Shown: positions 58,068 to 64,000 of the stretch, in pieces
How positions within the stretch are numbered: the stretch's first letter is position 1
How the letters are laid out: each line of letters starts with the position of its first letter
Source of the DNA: Arsenicicoccus sp. oral taxon 190
Lineage (GTDB): Bacteria; Actinomycetota; Actinomycetes; Actinomycetales; Dermatophilaceae
NCBI RefSeq assembly: GCF_001189535.1
Contig: NZ_CP012070.1
Location: forward strand, 2,294,001-2,358,000
Direction of reading: 5' to 3'
Length of the DNA: 64,000 nt
Translations under genes and position numbers: made by a program
Notes under the pieces: generated by a model
The model's database searches: none
What the model was told of the DNA's origin: nothing
What the model saw: the letters and a program-made list of their open reading frames with translations, nothing else

Positions 58068-59498
58068 ATGAGCTCCGAGCGCACCAGCCTCTGGGGCGGT
58101 CGCTTCGCGGGTGGACCCGCGGACGCGCTGGCCGCCCTGTCCCGCTCCACCCACTTCGACTGGCGGCTCGCGCCCTACGACATCGCGGGGTCGCGGGCCC
58201 ACGCGCGGGTGCTGCACCGCGCCGGGCTGCTCGACGACGAGACCCTGGCCGCGATGCTCGACGCGCTGCGCGCGCTGCGCGAGGACGTCGAGTCGGGCCG
58301 GTTCGCCCCGGCCGAGGACGACGAGGACGTCCACACCGCCCTGGAGCGCGGCCTGATCGAGCGGGCCGGCCCCGACGTGGGCGGCCGGCTCCGCGCGGGC
58401 CGGTCGCGCAACGACCAGGTGGCGACGCTCTTCCGGATGTACCTGCGCGACCACGCCCGCCGCGTGAGCGGCCTCGTGCTCGACGTCGTGGACGCCCTGC
58501 TCGCCCAGGCGGAGGCGCACGCCGGCACGGCGATGCCGGGGCGCACCCACCTGCAGCACGCCCAGCCCGTCCTGCTGGCCCACCACCTGCTGGCCCACGC
58601 CTGGGCGCTGCTGCGCGACGTGCAGCGGTTCGTCGACTGGGACGTCCGGGCCGCGGTCTCGCCCTACGGGTCCGGCGCGCTGGCCGGCTCGTCCCTCGGC
58701 CTCGACCCCGAGGCGGTCGCCGCCGACCTGGGCTTCGCGGCGAGCGTGGACAACTCCATCGACGGCACCGCGTCCCGCGACGTCATGGCCGAGTTCGCCT
58801 TCGTGTCCGCCATGGTCGCGGTCGACGTGTCCCGGCTCGCGGAGGAGGTCGTGCTCTGGGCGACCAAGGAGTTCAGCTTCGTCACCCTCGACGACGCCTA
58901 CTCCACCGGGTCGAGCATCATGCCGCAGAAGAAGAACCCCGACGTCGCCGAGCTGGCCCGCGGCAAGGCGGGTCGGCTGGTCGGGGACCTCGCGGGCCTG
59001 CTCACCACGCTCAAGGCGCTCCCGCTGGCCTACAACCGCGACCTGCAGGAGGACAAGGAGCCGGTCTTCGACGCGATCGACACGCTCGAGCTGCTGCTGC
59101 CGGCCTTCAGCGGCATGGTGGCGACCCTCGTCTTCCACGACGACCGCCTGGAGTCCCTTGCGCCCCAAGGCTTCTCGCTCGCGACCGACGTGGCCGAGTG
59201 GCTGGTGCGCGAGGGGGTGCCCTTCCGGGTCGCTCACGAGGTCGCCGGCGCCTGCGTGCGGGTCTGCGAGGAGCGGGGCATCGAGCTGTGGGACCTGTCC
59301 GACGAGGACCTCGCCGGGATCTCCGAGCACCTGCGGCCGGGGGTGCGCTCCGTGCTGTCGGTGCCCGGGTCGCTGGCGTCCCGCGACGCCAAGGGCGGCA
59401 CGGCTCCGGCCCGCGTCGCCGAGCAACGCGACCGGGTCCGTGCCGTCGCCGCCGAGCTGCGCGACTTCGCCGGGGCCACCCCGGTCGTGCGCGACTGA
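58068..59498 (+). CDS. argH: Argininosuccinate lyase
   Basis: ArgH splits argininosuccinate into arginine and fumarate. The 476-residue protein has the fumarase/aspartase-superfamily signature GSSIMPQKKNPD near residue 283, plus LWGGRFAGGP, DEDVHTALE, AGRSRNDQV and GRTHLQHAQP. The ATG at 58068 follows a GAAGGA ribosome binding site and lies 67 nt after argR. argG, which makes its substrate, is not between argR and argH. Its stop shares one base with the mpg start. Confidence 0.96.
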   Translation: MSSERTSLWGGRFAGGPADALAALSRSTHFDWRLAPYDIAGSRAHARVLHRAGLLDDETLAAMLDALRALREDVESGRFAPAEDDEDVHTALERGLIERAGPDVGGRLRAGRSRNDQVATLFRMYLRDHARRVSGLVLDVVDALLAQAEAHAGTAMPGRTHLQHAQPVLLAHHLLAHAWALLRDVQRFVDWDVRAAVSPYGSGALAGSSLGLDPEAVAADLGFAASVDNSIDGTASRDVMAEFAFVSAMVAVDVSRLAEEVVLWATKEFSFVTLDDAYSTGSSIMPQKKNPDVAELARGKAGRLVGDLAGLLTTLKALPLAYNRDLQEDKEPVFDAIDTLELLLPAFSGMVATLVFHDDRLESLAPQGFSLATDVAEWLVREGVPFRVAHEVAGACVRVCEERGIELWDLSDEDLAGISEHLRPGVRSVLSVPGSLASRDAKGGTAPARVAEQRDRVRAVAAELRDFAGATPVVRD

Positions 59499-60238
59499 TG
59501 CTGACGCGCGACTTCTTCGCGCGCCCCGTGCTCGAGGTGGCGCCCGACCTGCTCGGGTGCGTCCTGCGCCACGGCCCGGTCTCGTTGCGGCTCACCGAGG
59601 TCGAGGCGTATGCCGGTCAGGTGGACCCCGGCTCGCACGCGTTCCGTGGCCCCACCCCGAGGACCCGGGTGATGTTCGGCGAGGCGGGGCACCTGTACGT
59701 CTACCTGTCCTACGGCATGCACCACGCCGTCAACGTCGTCACCGGGCCGACGGGCGAGGCTTCGGCCGTGCTGCTGCGTGCGGCGCAGGTCGTGGCGGGA
59801 GCCCCCGAGGTGGCCGAGCGGCGGCCCGGCATACGGCCGCGGGACTGGGCCCGAGGACCGGGGCGACTGACCCGGGCCCTCGGTCTGGACCTGGCGCACC
59901 ACGGGCTGGACCTGCTGGACCCGGACGGGCAGGTGCACCTGGACCCGGCGGTGGATCCTCCGGCCCCCGGCTCCGTGCTCACCGGCCCCAGGGTGGGGGT
60001 CTCGGGGCCCGGCGGGGACGGGGAACGCTTCCCCTGGCGGTTCTGGATCGCGGGGGAGCAGACGGTGTCGGCCTACCGCCCGGGGACGCCCCGCCGGCGG
60101 CGGCCCGCACCACCCGGCGCTGCCACCTCCGGACCCACCTCCGGACCGACCTCCCCGCCCACCTCCCCGCCCACCTCCCGACCAGGCACCGTCCAGAGGT
60201 CGGACCCCGGAGGCACGGGGGTTCTAGGCTGGGGGTGA
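59498..60238 (+). CDS. mpg: 3-methyladenine DNA glycosylase (AAG/Mpg family)
   Basis: A 246-residue base-excision repair enzyme that removes alkylated purines. Motifs: FFARPVLEVAPDLLG, EVEAYAGQVDPGSHAFRG near residue 35 (catalytic Glu), MFGEAGHLYVYLSYGMH and GPGRLTRALGLD. The fold ends near WRFWIAGEQTVSAYR at residue 195. The remaining 50 residues are a low-complexity tail of TSGP/TSPP units encoded by 12-bp repeats. It follows argH with a 1-nt overlap, a common arrangement in actinobacteria. Confidence 0.92.
   Translation: MLTRDFFARPVLEVAPDLLGCVLRHGPVSLRLTEVEAYAGQVDPGSHAFRGPTPRTRVMFGEAGHLYVYLSYGMHHAVNVVTGPTGEASAVLLRAAQVVAGAPEVAERRPGIRPRDWARGPGRLTRALGLDLAHHGLDLLDPDGQVHLDPAVDPPAPGSVLTGPRVGVSGPGGDGERFPWRFWIAGEQTVSAYRPGTPRRRRPAPPGAATSGPTSGPTSPPTSPPTSRPGTVQRSDPGGTGVLGWG
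60123..60185 (+). repeat. 12-bp tandem repeats in the mpg 3' end
   Basis: About five copies of a unit like CCCACCTCCGGA or CCCACCTCCCCG encode TSGPTSGPTSPPTSPPTSRP. The array lies outside the conserved glycosylase fold. Confidence 0.7.
60225..60230 (+). promoter_or_regulatory. Possible -10 box for the GNAT gene
   Basis: TAGGCT lies within the last codons of mpg, 52 nt before the GTG at 60283. Confidence 0.4.
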
Positions 60239-60282
60239 CAGGCACGACCACGACGGGGCGCACGCTCCGGTGAGGAGCAGCA

Positions 60283-60867
60283 GTGAGCAGCAGCAGGGCT
60301 CGTTCCTCGGTGGGTGACGCGGTCAGGACCGAGCGTCTGAGCCTGCGGCCGTTCGCCGAGAGCGACTTCAAGGCGGTCCGCAGCTACCTGTCCGACCCGC
60401 AGGTCATGCGCTACCTCGACGACCCCTACACCGACAAGCAGGTCAAGCGCTTCCTGACCCGCTGGGTGGGGGACGACCCGCCCGTGCTCGCCCTCGTCAA
60501 GCGCGGCAAGGACAAGGTCGTGGGGCACGTCGTGTTCCACCGCTACGAGCACCCGGACGTCTACGAGATCTCCTGGGTCCTGCACCCCAAGTACCACCGT
60601 CGCGGCTACGCCACCGAGATCGGGCGCGCGCTGCTGGACCACGCCTTCGGCAGGCTCGGGGCCCATCGGGTCTTCGCGACCACCGTGGAGGGCAACCAGG
60701 CGGCCTGCCGGCTGCTGCACCGGCTCGGGATGACCCGGGAGGCCGTGCTGCGCCAGTCGGTGCCGGTCGAGCAGGGATGGGCCGACGAGTACTACTTCGC
60801 CATGCTCGCCTCCGACCAGGCCGACGTGGACCCGGCTGCAGAGCTGCGAGCGAGTAGGGCAGGCTAG
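60283..60867 (+). CDS. GNAT-family N-acetyltransferase (RimJ/RimL-like)
   Basis: A 194-residue GNAT protein of the RimJ/RimL subgroup. It begins RTERLSLRPFAESDFKAV and has strand GHVVFHRY, the acetyl-CoA loop YHRRGYATEIGRALLDHAF near residue 105 and the C-terminal NQAACRLLHRLGMTREAVLRQS. Such enzymes acetylate protein N-termini or small molecules, including antibiotics; the substrate here is unknown. It lies between mpg and tyrS. Confidence 0.85.
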   Translation: MSSSRARSSVGDAVRTERLSLRPFAESDFKAVRSYLSDPQVMRYLDDPYTDKQVKRFLTRWVGDDPPVLALVKRGKDKVVGHVVFHRYEHPDVYEISWVLHPKYHRRGYATEIGRALLDHAFGRLGAHRVFATTVEGNQAACRLLHRLGMTREAVLRQSVPVEQGWADEYYFAMLASDQADVDPAAELRASRAG

Positions 60868-60914
60868 CTGCGGCGGCAGATCCCGCCGCCCCGGACGACA
60901 AGGAGACCCATCCC

Positions 60915-62180
60915 GTGAGCACCATCCTCGACGAGCTGCAGTGGCGCGGTCTGGTGGCGCAGACCACCGACGAGCAGGCCCTGCGACAGGCCCTCGAGGA
61001 CGGACCGGTCACGGTCTACTGCGGCTTCGACCCGACGGCGCCCTCGCTGCACTTCGGCAACCTCGTGCAGCTGATCACGCTGCGGCACCTGCAGCGAGCC
61101 GGGCACCGCGTCATCGGGCTCGTCGGCGGCTCGACCGGGCTGGTGGGTGACCCGCGGCCGTCGAGCGAGCGGACGCTCAAGACCAAGGAGCAGACCGCGG
61201 CCGACGTCGAGCGCATCAGGGCGCAGGTCGTGACGATCCTCGGCGAGGACACGGCCAACCCGGCCACCTTCGTCAACAACCTGGACTGGACCGAGCCGAT
61301 CTCGGCCCTCGACTTCCTGCGCGACTACGGCAAGCACTTCCGGGTCAACCAGATGATCAAGAAGGACGCCGTAGCCGCGCGGCTCAACTCCGACCAGGGC
61401 ATCTCCTACACGGAGTTCAGCTACCAGATCCTGCAGGCCCTCGACTACCTCGAGCTCTACCGCCGCTACGGCTGCACGCTGCAGACCGGTGGGCAGGACC
61501 AGTGGGGCAACCTCACCGCGGGGGTCGACCTGATCGGACGGGTCGAGGGGGCGTCGGTGCACGTGCTGACGACACCGCTGCTGACGGACTCCTCGGGCGA
61601 GAAGTTCGGGAAGTCCGCCGGCAACGCCGTCTGGCTCGACCCGACGATGACCTCGCCGTACGCCTTCTACCAGTACTGGATCAACGTCGAGGACGCGTCG
61701 GTCGTCACGCTCCTCAAGGTCTTCACCGACCGCACGCGCGAGGAGATCGCCGACCTGGAGCGCCAGGTGGCCGAGGAGCCCTTCCGTCGTATGGCGCAGA
61801 AGGTGCTCGCCGCCGACGTGACGACGCTCGTGCACGGTGCGGAGGCGACGGCGGCCGTCCAGGCGGCCTCCGAGGCGCTGTTCGGCAAGGGGGACCTCAC
61901 GTCCCTGGACGAGCGGACGCTGCTGGACGCCACGGCCGAGCTGCCCGGCGGCCCGGTGCACCTCGGGGACAGCGTGGTCGACGCCCTGGTGGCGGCGGGG
62001 CTGGTGGCCTCGCGCAACGAGGCTCGCCGCGCGGTCAAGGACGGCGGGGTGTCGGTCAACAACGTCAAGGTGACCGACGGGGAGGCGACGCTGGGTGAGG
62101 AGGACTTCCTGCACGGCCGGGTGGTCCTGCTCAAGCGGGGTCGCAAGTCGATGGCCGCCGGGCGACGGGCGCGGGACTGA
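60915..62180 (+). CDS. tyrS: Tyrosyl-tRNA synthetase
   Basis: A 421-residue class I synthetase. The HIGH motif is HFGN (PSLHFGNLVQLITL near residue 49), KMSKS is KFGKS (GEKFGKSAGN near 236), and the tyrosine-binding segment YTEFSYQILQALDYLELY is present. A C-terminal S4 domain (residues 350-418, EARRAVKDGGVSVNNVKV) binds tRNA. GTG start follows AAGGAG. No T-box leader is visible in the 47-nt upstream gap. Confidence 0.96.
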   Translation: MSTILDELQWRGLVAQTTDEQALRQALEDGPVTVYCGFDPTAPSLHFGNLVQLITLRHLQRAGHRVIGLVGGSTGLVGDPRPSSERTLKTKEQTAADVERIRAQVVTILGEDTANPATFVNNLDWTEPISALDFLRDYGKHFRVNQMIKKDAVAARLNSDQGISYTEFSYQILQALDYLELYRRYGCTLQTGGQDQWGNLTAGVDLIGRVEGASVHVLTTPLLTDSSGEKFGKSAGNAVWLDPTMTSPYAFYQYWINVEDASVVTLLKVFTDRTREEIADLERQVAEEPFRRMAQKVLAADVTTLVHGAEATAAVQAASEALFGKGDLTSLDERTLLDATAELPGGPVHLGDSVVDALVAAGLVASRNEARRAVKDGGVSVNNVKVTDGEATLGEEDFLHGRVVLLKRGRKSMAAGRRARD

Positions 62181-62687
62181 GGCGCCGGCACCCGGTGAGG
62201 TGCGGGCGGTGGACGGGCGCACCGCCTCTGACCAGCAGATTTGTCCTTGGCGGACACCGTCCCGTAATGTTCTCTTCGTCGCCCGGACAGGGAGGAACGG
62301 ACACCACTGCTAGCAGGGAAACCTCGCAGCGAAGTAGGCCGGTCCCGCGGACGACGAACCTCTACCGAGAAGGTACTTCGGTATGTCCTGATGAGCGGAA
62401 ACGCTCGATTGGGAAGCGGGAGAAACACCTGCTACAGTAGAGGAACCGAACAAGCCAAGCGCGCTCCGCAGATCCGATCGGGTCTGGTCCGAGAAGCCCA
62501 AGAGTGTTCGGAAATCACCAGCCATGGCGCTAGATCCCCTCATCGGGATGGATCGTTGTGTGCGTCCGATGTTTGAGAACTCAACAGCGTGCCGAAATTT
62601 GATGCCAAGTTTTTACCTCGTTTGAGGTTCCTTTGGTAGACGGACAGCAATGTCAGATTGTTGTTCTGTTTGCTGGGGTTTGAATTT
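62181..62687 (+). promoter_or_regulatory. rRNA operon promoter and leader region
   Basis: No protein gene is supported in these 507 nt. Two promoter-like pairs stand out: TTGTCC (62241-62246) with TAATGT (62265-62270), and TTGGGA (62409-62414) with TACAGT (62433-62438), both with 18-bp spacers. The palindrome TTGAGAACTCAA (62574-62585), followed by AGCGTGCC, matches the leader block often seen before actinobacterial 16S genes. The rest is an A/T-rich leader likely to pair with sequence after 16S for RNase III processing. Confidence 0.7.

Positions 62688-64000
<1,313 letters not shown>

Overview
The window is a 64 kb piece of a high-GC actinobacterial chromosome. Gene order (murD-ftsW-murG-murC-ftsQ-ftsZ with no ftsA, then sepF-yggT-divIVA), the Q/P-rich FtsZ linker and the partial 16S rRNA at the right end suggest a member of the Intrasporangiaceae/Dermatophilaceae group. 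That assignment comes from recognition, not from a database search. Almost every gene is on the + strand. Minus-strand genes are an Ldh2-type dehydrogenase, a broken nucleotidyltransferase, an HSP100 ATPase, an UPF0014 permease, a CPBP protease, an amidohydrolase and a phosphoketolase.

Layout. 1-10253: division and cell-wall (dcw) cluster, from the murD 3' end to divIVA. 10497-16067: TraR/DksA-like zinc finger, lspA, RluD-type pseudouridine synthase and dnaE. 16069-21574: a frameshifted CoaE-remnant/GrpB gene, a Nudix hydrolase, the divergent Ldh2/oligopeptidase B pair and a shikimate-dehydrogenase-like gene. 21605-26666: the accessory island. It holds a nucleotidyltransferase gene split by an IS256-family element with an intact 8-bp target duplication, an SPFH membrane protein paired with a ribbon-helix-helix regulator behind a palindromic promoter, a terpenoid-cyclase-fold protein and a small TOPRIM-like protein. 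26769-31275: Clp/HSP100 ATPase, UPF0014 permease, CPBP protease. 31360-39430: hisD-hisC-hisB-orf-hisH-(class V aminotransferase)-priA-sseB and a hexapeptide acyltransferase. 39435-44454: amidohydrolase, pentapeptide-repeat protein, regulator remnant and phosphoketolase. 44619-48298: infC-rpmI-rplT behind a leader with an attenuator-like hairpin, an rRNA methyltransferase and an orphan histidine kinase. 48464-53095: pheS-pheT-SDR. 53145-59498: argC-J-B-D-R-H, lacking argF and argG. 59498-62180: Mpg glycosylase, GNAT, tyrS. 62181-64000: rRNA promoters, leader and the 5' 1.3 kb of 16S rRNA.

Expression style. Most operon junctions are ATGA or GTGA overlaps, implying translational coupling. Many first genes have a TANNNT -10 box ending 6-7 nt before the start codon, the arrangement expected for leaderless mRNAs. 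Perfect GC-rich hairpins close several units (after ftsZ, sepF, divIVA, rplT and xfp).

Most of the window is ordinary core genome. I did not find a clear new defence or biosynthetic system. The best leads are the SPFH/RHH pair with its palindrome, the precise IS insertion, the HSP100 lacking a visible ClpP loop, the frameshifted CoaE/GrpB locus, the missing argF/argG, and a genome-wide excess of CGTATG/CATACG over CGTACG that looks like a mutational or methylation signature.
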